From Elusimicrobiota bacterium (GTDB lineage: Bacteria; CG03; SLGR01; PWQF01), in the NCBI GenBank assembly GCA_003556865.1, contig PWQF01000039.1:1-11413 (forward strand): DNA of 11,413 nt, in the 5' to 3' direction. Under the pieces are notes generated by a model. The model had not been told where the DNA came from. It was given only the letters and a program-made list of their open reading frames with translations, and made no database searches. Below, piece after piece: positions 1 to 6,385 of this stretch (its first letter is position 1; every line of letters begins with the position of its first letter). The translations under genes and the position numbers were made by a program.

Positions 1-465
1 AAATCCTGAAACCCGGCAGCAAGATCGGCATATATGGGGACTTATCCTGAACTCCATAAATTCAGGTTTAAGCCCGTCCTTTGCGGCTACAGAAACAAAA
101 TTTTCCCCTATACCGGCCCGGCAACCCCTCCAGCCGGCATGAAACCCCCCTATGCACCGCCCTCTATAATAAGAAAGGACGCCCATGCAGTCAGCAAGTC
201 TTATTCCTAAAGCTGTTTTTTCTCTGCCTCCGGTATAAATACCGTCACAGGAATCTATTAATAACTCTGAACCGGAATCAGAATCTGTTAAACGGTAAAC
301 TTTTCCGGAGTGAACCTGTTTCATAAGTATGCATAGGAATAATTCCCGCCCGGGAACCCTGCTTCTAAGAAATGAGAAGGCTTTTTTTTCTATGCTAAAA
401 TCCCCGGCTGAGGCTCGTGTTATACCACCTATAGAGGAAGAGTTTTTATCTAAAAAAAAATCTAT
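1..465 (-). CDS. pgeF: PgeF/YfiH family protein (peptidoglycan editing factor, multicopper-oxidase-like laccase domain), 3' part outside window
   Basis: Translating the minus strand shows an open frame running off the left edge, about 155 codons when counted from 465. It carries the family's metal-site motifs in order: KQVHS (His, codons at about 324-310), RLADCMG (Cys, 207-187) and GGFHAGWRG (His, 150-124). A CC-containing segment, SPHICRSCC (about 39-13), matches the family GPxIxxCCYEV region. Upstream, SSSIGGIT aligns with the usual TRxGGxS N-terminal motif, but the stretch before KQVHS is shorter than in E. coli YfiH. Family members are about 240-270 aa, so roughly 100 residues lie outside. 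E. coli YfiH/PgeF is linked to keeping L-Ser out of the first stem-peptide position, and family proteins also show purine nucleoside activities. The gene follows pilT with no gap. Odd: between the in-frame stop at 504 and ATG 324 there is no ATG, GTG or TTG. The 465 boundary is a placeholder (ATA); ATC 486 and ATG 324 are alternatives. Family identity is secure; the start is not. Confidence 0.85.
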   Translation of the reverse strand, partial: MDFFLDKNSSSIGGITRASAGDFSIEKKAFSFLRSRVPGRELFLCILMKQVHSGKVYRLTDSDSGSELLIDSCDGIYTGGREKTALGIRLADCMGVLSYYRGRCIGGFHAGWRGCRAGIGENFVSVAAKDGLKPEFMEFRISPHICRSCCRVSGF

Positions 466-1556
466 GTTTTTGTTCTGCTTTGGGATTGTATTCCCCTGAT
501 TTTAAGCATTAAGTCTTCAGGATTGGAGGCAGCCTTTCTGGCTTCATCTATGCTTACAAGCCCTTTAGAGTAAAGTTGTTCCAGAGACTGGTTAAAAGTC
601 TGCATCCCGTAATAATCACCTTTTTCCATCTGGTCCTTAATTTCTGAAAATTTATTTTCTTCTATAAGGTTCCTTATAAGCCCGGTGACCACCATTATTT
701 CAAAGGCAGGCACCATACCCCCATCCTTCATGGGAAGAAGACGCTGGGATATAACGGCCTTTAAGGAATCGGCCAATTGAATACGTATCTGGTTCTGCTG
801 ATGAGGCGGGAATACATCTACAATACGGCTTACAGTCTGAATGGCATCAAGAGTATGGGTAGTGGATAAAACCAGATGCCCTGTCTGTGCCGAAGTAATG
901 GCCGCGGACATTGTATCCATATTTCTCATTTCCCCTATAAGTATTACATCAGGGTCCTGGCGTACTATATGGGTCAGGGCGTCTGCATATGAGTAAGTAT
1001 CCAGACCCAACTCCCTCTGGGAAATTATGCTTTTCTTATCTTTATGAATATATTCTATGGGATCCTCAATAGTAATTATATGTCTGGAAAAATTAGTATT
1101 TATAAAATCAATCATTGCGGCCTGGGTGGTGGTTTTACCGCAACCTGTTGTTCCGGTAACAAGAACCAGGCCCCTTTCAGAAGAAGCTATTTTTTTTAAG
1201 CTTTCCGGAAGCCTGAGATCGCTGAAACCCTGAATTTTTTCCGGTACCAGCCTAAATGCTATATTTATGTTTCCCCTCTGCTGAAACACATTAACCCTGA
1301 ACCGGGCTTTTCCCTCCAGACTGTAGGATAGGTCAACTTCTTTTCTTTTATTAAATTCTTTTTGCTCACGGGAAGTAAACATTCTTTCCGCTATTTTCCG
1401 GGTATCTTCCGGTGTAAGCGCCGGAAGCTGACCTACCAGCTTCAACTGGCCGTCGACTCTGAATACAGGCCGTCCCCCCGCACGTATATGAAGATCCGAG
1501 GCTCCCACACAAATCATGTTTTTTAAAAGGTTTTCCAGCTGAATTGACCCCGTCAT
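462..1556 (-). CDS. pilT: PilT-type type IV pilus retraction ATPase
   Basis: A 364-residue secretion-superfamily hexameric ATPase, normal PilT length. The N-terminal PAS-like domain (about 1-110) contains [13 protein letters not shown] at 18-30. The RecA-like domain has Walker A at 135-142 (GTTGCGKT), the Asp box ITIEDPIEY at 161-169, Walker [13 protein letters not shown] at 201-212 with Glu209, and the His box around GHLVLSTTH at 226-234. The C-terminal GLIRNLIEE at 292-300 corresponds to the AIRNLIRE motif of retraction ATPases, which favours PilT over PilB. In characterised systems PilT powers depolymerisation of the pilus at the inner membrane, giving twitching and DNA uptake. Walker A is unusual (Cys and Thr replace the common Ser residues), and Walker B ends MRN instead of MRD. 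The ATG shares ATGA with the ftsZ stop. An AAGGAGG lies 14 nt upstream inside ftsZ codons. No other pilus gene is in the window, so a role outside pili cannot be excluded. Confidence 0.93.
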   Translation of the reverse strand: MTGSIQLENLLKNMICVGASDLHIRAGGRPVFRVDGQLKLVGQLPALTPEDTRKIAERMFTSREQKEFNKRKEVDLSYSLEGKARFRVNVFQQRGNINIAFRLVPEKIQGFSDLRLPESLKKIASSERGLVLVTGTTGCGKTTTQAAMIDFINTNFSRHIITIEDPIEYIHKDKKSIISQRELGLDTYSYADALTHIVRQDPDVILIGEMRNMDTMSAAITSAQTGHLVLSTTHTLDAIQTVSRIVDVFPPHQQNQIRIQLADSLKAVISQRLLPMKDGGMVPAFEIMVVTGLIRNLIEENKFSEIKDQMEKGDYYGMQTFNQSLEQLYSKGLVSIDEARKAASNPEDLMLKIRGIQSQSRTKT

Positions 1557-2623
1557 TGATCTTTCGCTTTCCTCCTTAAAAATGTGGGAATTTTCTTTTC
1601 TGTATCGGTTTTACGATCCGGCGGCGGTTCATAAAAAGCTCCGGGCCGGGCCGGCTTTTCTTCCTTTTTCCCGCACCCCGTTGCTATTACTGTAATTTTT
1701 ATCTTCCCATCCAGGGCATTATCTATAGTATGTCCGAAAAAAACATCCGCCTCCATAGAGGCTGAATTATGTATAAGCTCCATGGCGCAGTTTATCTCAT
1801 TTAAAGTCATTCCTCTGTCTCCGGTAACATTTACCAGAAGACCGGCTGCCCCTTCTATGGAAACATCTTCCAGCAATGGAGAGTTAATAGAATTTTTAGC
1901 TGCCTCAACCGCACGGTTATCTCCTTCCCCCAAACCCAGTCCCATTATAGCGTCACCGGCATTCTGCATAACAGATTTAACATCGGCAAAATCCACATTT
2001 ATAAGACCTCTGGCTGTTATTATGTCTGAAATACTCTGCACCGCCTGCCTTAAAACATCATCGGCAATTTTAAAGGCATCCAGAGCACGGGTTTTTTCAT
2101 CTATGACTGAAAAAAGACGCTGATTTGGTATTACCAGAAGAGTGTCTACATTTTTTCGTAATTTTTCAATCCATTCTATTGCACGGTCATTTCTTTTTTT
2201 TCCTTCAAACATAAAGGGTTTTGTAACTACCCCTACCGTAAGAGCTCCCATCTCCTTAGCAATTCCGGCTATTACAGGAGCTCCACCCGTTCCTGTACCG
2301 CCTCCGAACCCGGCAGTAACAAAGACCATATCAGAGTCTGAAAGGGCATCTCTTATGGTTTCACTGTCTTCCTCAGCCCCCTTTCTCCCCACAGTGGGGT
2401 CCCCTCCCGCCCCAAGACCTCGGGTAAGCTTTTCACCGAGCTGAATCCTTATGCCTGCAGATGAATCCTGAAGGGCCTGGGCGTCGGTATTGGCAGCAAT
2501 AAAGTCAACCCCCTTTATGCCCGATTCTATCATACGGTTTACGGCGTTTCCCCCTCCGCCCCCGATTCCTATTACCGTTATATTTGCGTTCCCCTTTAAA
2601 TCTTGCTCAAGTGATATTACCAT
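1553..2623 (-). CDS. ftsZ: Cell division protein FtsZ
   Basis: A 356-residue tubulin-like GTPase that polymerises into the Z ring at midcell. Visible landmarks are the N-terminal [13 protein letters not shown] (19-31), the tubulin signature [10 protein letters not shown] (105-114, usual second residue Met), the NTDAQAL region (45-51) and the T7 loop NVDFADV (209-215) with the catalytic acidic residues Asp211 and Asp214. The globular core ends near 317. A short linker of about 25 residues follows, and then the C-terminal peptide [14 protein letters not shown] (343-356), which closely resembles the E. coli peptide that binds FtsA and ZipA. The ATG start is fixed by AAAGGAGG five bases upstream and by the glycine-rich loop beginning at the expected distance. 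It lies 24 bp after ftsA and overlaps pilT by 4 bp. The strong ribosome site suggests it is translated more than the coupled mur genes, as the family needs (inference). Confidence 0.98.
   Translation of the reverse strand: MVISLEQDLKGNANITVIGIGGGGGNAVNRMIESGIKGVDFIAANTDAQALQDSSAGIRIQLGEKLTRGLGAGGDPTVGRKGAEEDSETIRDALSDSDMVFVTAGFGGGTGTGGAPVIAGIAKEMGALTVGVVTKPFMFEGKKRNDRAIEWIEKLRKNVDTLLVIPNQRLFSVIDEKTRALDAFKIADDVLRQAVQSISDIITARGLINVDFADVKSVMQNAGDAIMGLGLGEGDNRAVEAAKNSINSPLLEDVSIEGAAGLLVNVTGDRGMTLNEINCAMELIHNSASMEADVFFGHTIDNALDGKIKITVIATGCGKKEEKPARPGAFYEPPPDRKTDTEKKIPTFLRRKAKDQ
1571..1577 (-). promoter_or_regulatory. Shine-Dalgarno for pilT, inside ftsZ
   Basis: AAGGAGG on the minus strand, formed by the Leu-Arg-Arg codons (TTA AGG AGG) of the FtsZ C-terminal peptide. 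It is 14 nt from the pilT ATG, longer than the usual spacing, and no nearer in-frame start exists. Stop-start coupling through ATGA probably contributes. Confidence 0.55.
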
Positions 2624-2628
2624 TTTCG

Positions 2629-2636
2629 CCTCCTTT
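2629..2636 (-). promoter_or_regulatory. Shine-Dalgarno for ftsZ
   Basis: AAAGGAGG on the minus strand, five bases before the ftsZ ATG, in the 24-bp ftsA-ftsZ gap. It is the best ribosome site in the window by sequence and spacing, and it fixes the ftsZ start. Confidence 0.9.
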
Positions 2637-2647
2637 TCAGGCGCTGT

Positions 2648-3865
2648 TTAAAAAAGCTCTTCAAACCAGTTTTTAACCTTTAACCAAAAACCACCCCTGG
2701 AAGCCATGGGAGTGCTTCCCCTGTCTTTTTCCAGGGCATATTCAATTAAACCTACTGTCGTGGCAAATTTTGAAGAATTCACCATTTCCGCCTTACCACT
2801 GACAGCCCGGGGCCGGCCCAGCCGGACCGGAAGATCCGGAAGCTTGCGGCTGACAGCATCCTTCATTCCTTTTAGTTCCGCCCCGCCCCCGGAAAGTATT
2901 ATACCTCCGGGCATAAGTCTCATTTTACCGCTTTTATCTATTTCATCGGATATATAATCTATTATTTCATCCGTCCTCGGCTGTATTATTCTGTTTATCT
3001 GGCGTATGCCTGCAGTTTTTCGGGACTGTCCGTCAACTCCTGTATACTCTATTTCCTCTTCCAGGCTGTTATCCGGAAATGCGCTCCCGAAATTCTCCTT
3101 AATTCTTTTCGCCTCCTGGAAAGAAGTTCTGAGTCCATGGGCCAAATCAAGTGTTATATAGTCAGCCCCTATATCAATTTCTCCCATATAATCTAAAGTT
3201 CCTTCGGCAAAAACAGCAACGTTAACGGTCTGGGCTCCTATATCAACCAGAGCGCACCCAAGCTCCTTTTCCTCCTTAGCAACCACTGAACTTGAAGGTC
3301 CCAGCACAGTAGCTACTGTTTCAGCTACACCAAGGCCGCTGCGGGAAATGCAGTTTTTAAGGTTATTTATCGGCGCCCGGTCCCCGGTAATAAGCATAAT
3401 GGTGGCCTGCAGATGGTGGGCCTCCATCCCTATGGGATCTTCAACGCCGGACCTGTTGTCTATTTTAAAGTCCAGGGGGATTGAATGTATTATCTGCCGG
3501 TCCGATGATAGGGAAATTGCCTGGGCAGAATTTATAGCCCTCCCAACATCTTCCGGAGTTATTTCTCTTCCGCTGCGGGGCCTTTCCGAACCTTTATGGA
3601 TATGACCCTCAATATGGTTGCCGTTTATATTAACTATTACGTTTTTTACCTTAACTTCTGCTTCTTCCTCAGCCTGCTCCACAGCAGAAGTAATTGAACG
3701 ATAAGTATTATCCACATTAACTACTACCCCGTGCTTGAGGCCGCTGCAGGGGGAAATTCCCGCTCCCAGTATGTTAAGAGTATCTTCCCCCGGCTGCTGG
3801 CTGGCTATAACTGCACAAACTTTGCCGGAACCTAAATCCAAACCGCATAATATTTTTTCTTTCAT
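2648..3865 (-). CDS. ftsA: Cell division protein FtsA (actin-like membrane anchor of FtsZ)
   Basis: A 405-residue actin/Hsp70-fold ATPase that tethers FtsZ to the inner membrane and recruits later divisome proteins. Phosphate-1 is CGLDLGSGKVCAVI (7-20). The FtsA-specific 1C domain follows, including REITPEDVGRAI (100-111), then IHSIPLDFKIDNRSGVEDP (126-144). Phosphate-2 is CALVDIGAQTVNVAVF (204-219), and the adenosine loop is GGIILSGGGAELKG (320-333). The C-terminus GFWLKVKNWFEELF is the expected amphipathic membrane-targeting helix. Odd: phosphate-2 reads DIGAQTVN where the family usually has DIGGGTTD, losing the glycines and the acidic residue. The start is ATG with AAAGGAGA nine bases upstream. 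It sits between ftsQ (26-bp gap) and ftsZ (24-bp gap), the usual order. Confidence 0.97.
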   Translation of the reverse strand: MKEKILCGLDLGSGKVCAVIASQQPGEDTLNILGAGISPCSGLKHGVVVNVDNTYRSITSAVEQAEEEAEVKVKNVIVNINGNHIEGHIHKGSERPRSGREITPEDVGRAINSAQAISLSSDRQIIHSIPLDFKIDNRSGVEDPIGMEAHHLQATIMLITGDRAPINNLKNCISRSGLGVAETVATVLGPSSSVVAKEEKELGCALVDIGAQTVNVAVFAEGTLDYMGEIDIGADYITLDLAHGLRTSFQEAKRIKENFGSAFPDNSLEEEIEYTGVDGQSRKTAGIRQINRIIQPRTDEIIDYISDEIDKSGKMRLMPGGIILSGGGAELKGMKDAVSRKLPDLPVRLGRPRAVSGKAEMVNSSKFATTVGLIEYALEKDRGSTPMASRGGFWLKVKNWFEELF

Positions 3866-3874
3866 TTAAAAATA

Positions 3875-3882
3875 TCTCCTTT
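3875..3882 (-). promoter_or_regulatory. Shine-Dalgarno for ftsA
   Basis: AAAGGAGA on the minus strand, nine bases before the ftsA ATG, in the 26-bp ftsQ-ftsA gap. It shows that this genome uses relatively long spacings, which supports the ATG start chosen for ftsQ. Confidence 0.85.
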
Positions 3883-3891
3883 CCGGCCCCC

Positions 3892-4623
3892 TCATTTTTT
3901 AACTATAACCGAACCTGTTGCATTTTTCTCACCGATGTCCATAAATCTAAAATCTATACCGGAGACCTCTTTTTTCTCAAGACTTTCATATATGCTGATC
4001 TTTCTTTTAATTTCTGTACGGGTTAACTCCCCCTCCGGCGGCCACAACATCCGGGCTTTGGAGGTATGAAGGATAATATCTCCCCGGTAATTTAAATCCG
4101 CCGCAATTATTTTATTGTAAAAAGCAGGGCTCTTTTCCTTAAGCCCCTGAAGAAAAGACGAAAGTGTCCTGATGCTTTGAGGATCATCTGCAATAAATTT
4201 TAACGGTGGACCTTCCGGACCGGGAAAAACATCACCGCCCGCAGTAACCACACACCTGTAACCCTGGCGGAAAGTATAACCCGCGGGAATTACTTCAAAA
4301 ATTTCTATAAATAATCCGTCAGGAAAATTTCTTTTTATCCTGGCCTCCTTTATCCGCCTATTTTTTCTCAGCCTTTCCTCCATCTCACGCAAACGATAAG
4401 AAAATATGCTCTTTCCATACTGTATTTCCAGGGAAGCAATTATATCCCTTTCTGAAAGCATACTGTTTCCTTCCACCTCCACATTCATCTCTTTCAATTT
4501 AAATAAATCTGTTTCACTTGCCAGCGCCCACACGTATCTCATACCCACAGCAATAACCATAACCGGCATCAGAAGCCTTAATATTTTTTTAACTCTGCCT
4601 TTTTTGCGAACGTGAACAGGCAT
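3892..4623 (-). CDS. ftsQ: Cell division protein FtsQ
   Basis: A bitopic inner-membrane divisome protein of 243 residues that in the family bridges FtsA/FtsK to FtsB and FtsL. A short basic cytoplasmic N-terminus (MPVHVRKKGRVKK) precedes one membrane helix at about 14-35. A POTRA domain follows at about 41-112 (EMNVEVEGNSMLSERDI, then RRIKEARIKRNFPDGLFIEI), and after it a beta domain that contains SGIDFRFMD (221-229). Sequence conservation in FtsQ is low, so the call rests on this architecture and on its position between ddl and ftsA. Start choice: ATG 4623 lies ten bases after AAGGAGG, and TTG 4629 lies only four bases after it. The neighbouring ftsA uses a similar long spacing, so ATG is preferred. 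The 5' end overlaps ddl by 35 bp. Confidence 0.93.
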   Translation of the reverse strand: MPVHVRKKGRVKKILRLLMPVMVIAVGMRYVWALASETDLFKLKEMNVEVEGNSMLSERDIIASLEIQYGKSIFSYRLREMEERLRKNRRIKEARIKRNFPDGLFIEIFEVIPAGYTFRQGYRCVVTAGGDVFPGPEGPPLKFIADDPQSIRTLSSFLQGLKEKSPAFYNKIIAADLNYRGDIILHTSKARMLWPPEGELTRTEIKRKISIYESLEKKEVSGIDFRFMDIGEKNATGSVIVKK

Positions 4624-5509
4624 TTTCAATTATCCTCCTTACCAGTTCCTTAAACTCGATCCCTGCCGCAGATGCCGCTTCAGGCAGAAGACTGGTTGGG
4701 GTCATACCTGGTATCGTATTAATTTCCAACATATAATATTTATCCCCCCAAAGCCGAAAATCTACCCGGGCCATATCCCTACATCCGGCAAGTCTGAAAA
4801 CTTTTTCCGCTTCATCCCTTATTTTCCGCTTCAAATCGGTGGAAATATCCTTTATTAACAGGTGCTCAGACATTCCTTTCTCATACTTTGCCCTGTAGTC
4901 ATAAAAACCTTTTTCTGCTTTTATTTCAATAATAGGAAGGGATTTCCCATTTAAAATACCCACAGTAATTTCCCTTCCCGGAATATATTCTTCAGCCATC
5001 ACCTCACACCTAAATGACAGGGAAGCCTTTTTTACCCTCTCAAAAGAAGAATTTATTTGACTTTTTTTATTAACAACCACCGTACCTATGGTAGAACCTC
5101 CCTGGGAAGGTTTCATTACCGCAGGAAGCCTTATTTTAAGCTCTGAAGGATCTTTTAAAATCTGCCATACAGGAGTGGATATTTTCGAAAAAGAAAAAAG
5201 TCTTTTGCTTGCCGCTTTATCCATACACATAGCACTGCTTAAAACCCCGCTGCCGGTATATGGAATGTTAAGCACTTCCAGCAAACCCTGAATGCTGCCA
5301 TTTTCACCAACTCCTCCATGCATAGCAATAAACACCAGCTTTGCTTCTCTTCGCAGGACTGATATAAAATCACCTTGTGCATCAATAATCTTGTAATTGA
5401 TTTTAATTTCTTCAAGAGCCCGGGCAATACAAGAAGCGCTTTCAAGGGAAACCTCTCTTTCCGGAGAATCCCCCCCCGCCAGCACAACTACAGTTCCAGG
5501 GTCAGTCAT
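4589..5509 (-). CDS. ddl: D-alanine--D-alanine ligase
   Basis: A cytoplasmic ATP-grasp enzyme of 306 residues, the usual DdlB size, joining two D-Ala with ATP to give the dipeptide used by MurF. Motifs in order are GGDSPEREVSL (12-22), HGGVGENGSIQG (64-75), PYTGSG (83-88), MKPSQGGSTIGT (132-143), FYDYRAKYEKG (202-212) and LEINTIPGMTPTSLLP (261-276), which carries the metal-binding Glu and Asn. The AKY Tyr209 corresponds to E. coli DdlB Tyr216. Its presence, where D-lactate ligases carry Phe, points to ordinary D-Ala-D-Ala product and vancomycin-susceptible termini (inference). The ATG overlaps the murB stop by 8 bp (ATGACTGA), with AGAGGT eight bases upstream inside murB. The 3' end overlaps ftsQ by 35 bp. 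Confidence 0.97.
   Translation of the reverse strand: MTDPGTVVVLAGGDSPEREVSLESASCIARALEEIKINYKIIDAQGDFISVLRREAKLVFIAMHGGVGENGSIQGLLEVLNIPYTGSGVLSSAMCMDKAASKRLFSFSKISTPVWQILKDPSELKIRLPAVMKPSQGGSTIGTVVVNKKSQINSSFERVKKASLSFRCEVMAEEYIPGREITVGILNGKSLPIIEIKAEKGFYDYRAKYEKGMSEHLLIKDISTDLKRKIRDEAEKVFRLAGCRDMARVDFRLWGDKYYMLEINTIPGMTPTSLLPEAASAAGIEFKELVRRIIENACSRSQKRQS
4634..4640 (-). promoter_or_regulatory. Shine-Dalgarno for ftsQ, inside ddl
   Basis: AAGGAGG on the minus strand within the 3' end of ddl. It is ten bases from ATG 4623 and four bases from TTG 4629, so it decides between the two candidate ftsQ starts; ATG is favoured. Confidence 0.8.
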
Positions 5510-6383
5510 TTCCCACTACCTCTGTGAAGCCCAATAGCTGAATCTCTCTTTCAAGATTAATTCCCCATTTTGATTTAACTTTTTCCCTTATCTTCTTTAT
5601 AAGCTTCCATATATCCTCTGAAGTGGCCCCGTTTTTATTAATGATAAAATTGGCGTGTAGGGAGGATACTTGCGCCCCCCCTATATTCAACCCTTTCATC
5701 CCTGCTTTTTCAATGAGCCTGCCGGCTGCCTCTCCCGGCGCCGGATTTTTAAAGATACAGCCGCAGCTTTTTTTATTTACAGGCTGTGTTAAGGCTTTTT
5801 TATTTGCATTTGCCTTAATTTTATGAAGTATATCACTTTTATCTGCTCTTTTCAAACTTAACTTAGCTCCTGTTATAAGCATTTCCGGGGGCAACCTGCA
5901 GCCCCGGTAAGTAAAAGAAGCTTCCGCAAAAGAAATGATTTTTCTTTCTTTTCTTTTAAGGTCATAAACTTCCATAGAACCTTTTAGCTCCGACATAGAA
6001 CGCCCAAAAGCCCCGCAGTTAGTTTTTAGGGCTCCCCCCAGAGTGCCCGGAATACCCGCCAAAAACTCAAGTCCGCCTAATCCCTGACGCCAGCTAAAGC
6101 TTAATAACCGGGATATGGAAAGGGCTGCTCCCGCCTTTATAGCACAATTTTCAGCTTCAATCGCCTGAAACTCTCCATCCAGAACAATAATACCCCCTTT
6201 AACCCCCCGGTCGCTTATAAGAGTGTTATATCCTTTTCCCAAAATGCTAAAAGAGATCCCGACTAAGTAATCAGCCGCTTTTTCAAGTTCATCTCTTCTA
6301 TTTATTTTAAGAAGAACTTCAGCTTTTCCACCCGTTTTAAAACCGGAATAATTCTTAAGACAAGCCTGTGAAATTTTTTTCAA
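5502..6383 (-). CDS. murB: UDP-N-acetylenolpyruvoylglucosamine reductase (MurB, type II)
   Basis: An FAD enzyme of 293 residues that reduces UDP-GlcNAc-enolpyruvate with NADPH to UDP-MurNAc. The FAD-binding part shows SGFKTGGKAEVLL (13-25), LGKGYNTLIS (48-57), and GLGGLEFLAGIPGTLGGA (101-118) followed by NCGAFG (122-127). The SCGCIFKNP segment (206-214) is the family's GSxFKNP site, but the proton-donor serine is Cys209 here. The C-terminal NLEREIQLLG (276-285) carries the expected Glu pair. Length and the absence of the type I insertion fit type II MurB. The start is TTG, two bases after the murC stop. The next in-frame codon upstream that matters is a stop at 6410, with no ATG or GTG between. 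The ribosome site is weak (AAGG eleven bases upstream), so translation probably depends on coupling to murC. Confidence 0.96.
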   Translation of the reverse strand: MKKISQACLKNYSGFKTGGKAEVLLKINRRDELEKAADYLVGISFSILGKGYNTLISDRGVKGGIIVLDGEFQAIEAENCAIKAGAALSISRLLSFSWRQGLGGLEFLAGIPGTLGGALKTNCGAFGRSMSELKGSMEVYDLKRKERKIISFAEASFTYRGCRLPPEMLITGAKLSLKRADKSDILHKIKANANKKALTQPVNKKSCGCIFKNPAPGEAAGRLIEKAGMKGLNIGGAQVSSLHANFIINKNGATSEDIWKLIKKIREKVKSKWGINLEREIQLLGFTEVVGND

Positions 6384-6385
6384 TT

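Noticed and set aside
46..66. Inverted repeat CCTGAA / TTCAGG with a 9-base loop
   Set aside because: Lies inside the pgeF coding frame, has no T-run, and 6-bp stems arise by chance in a window this size.
81..326. Plus-strand open frame of 81 codons
   Set aside because: It is the antisense of the pgeF frame, which carries clear family motifs; the plus-strand translation shows none.
1782..2444. Two plus-strand open frames opposite ftsZ
   Set aside because: Shadows of ftsZ with serine/proline-rich, motif-free translations and no ribosome sites.
5239..5487. Minus-strand frame overlapping ddl in another phase
   Set aside because: Ddl has all family motifs over this stretch; the alternative frame has none.
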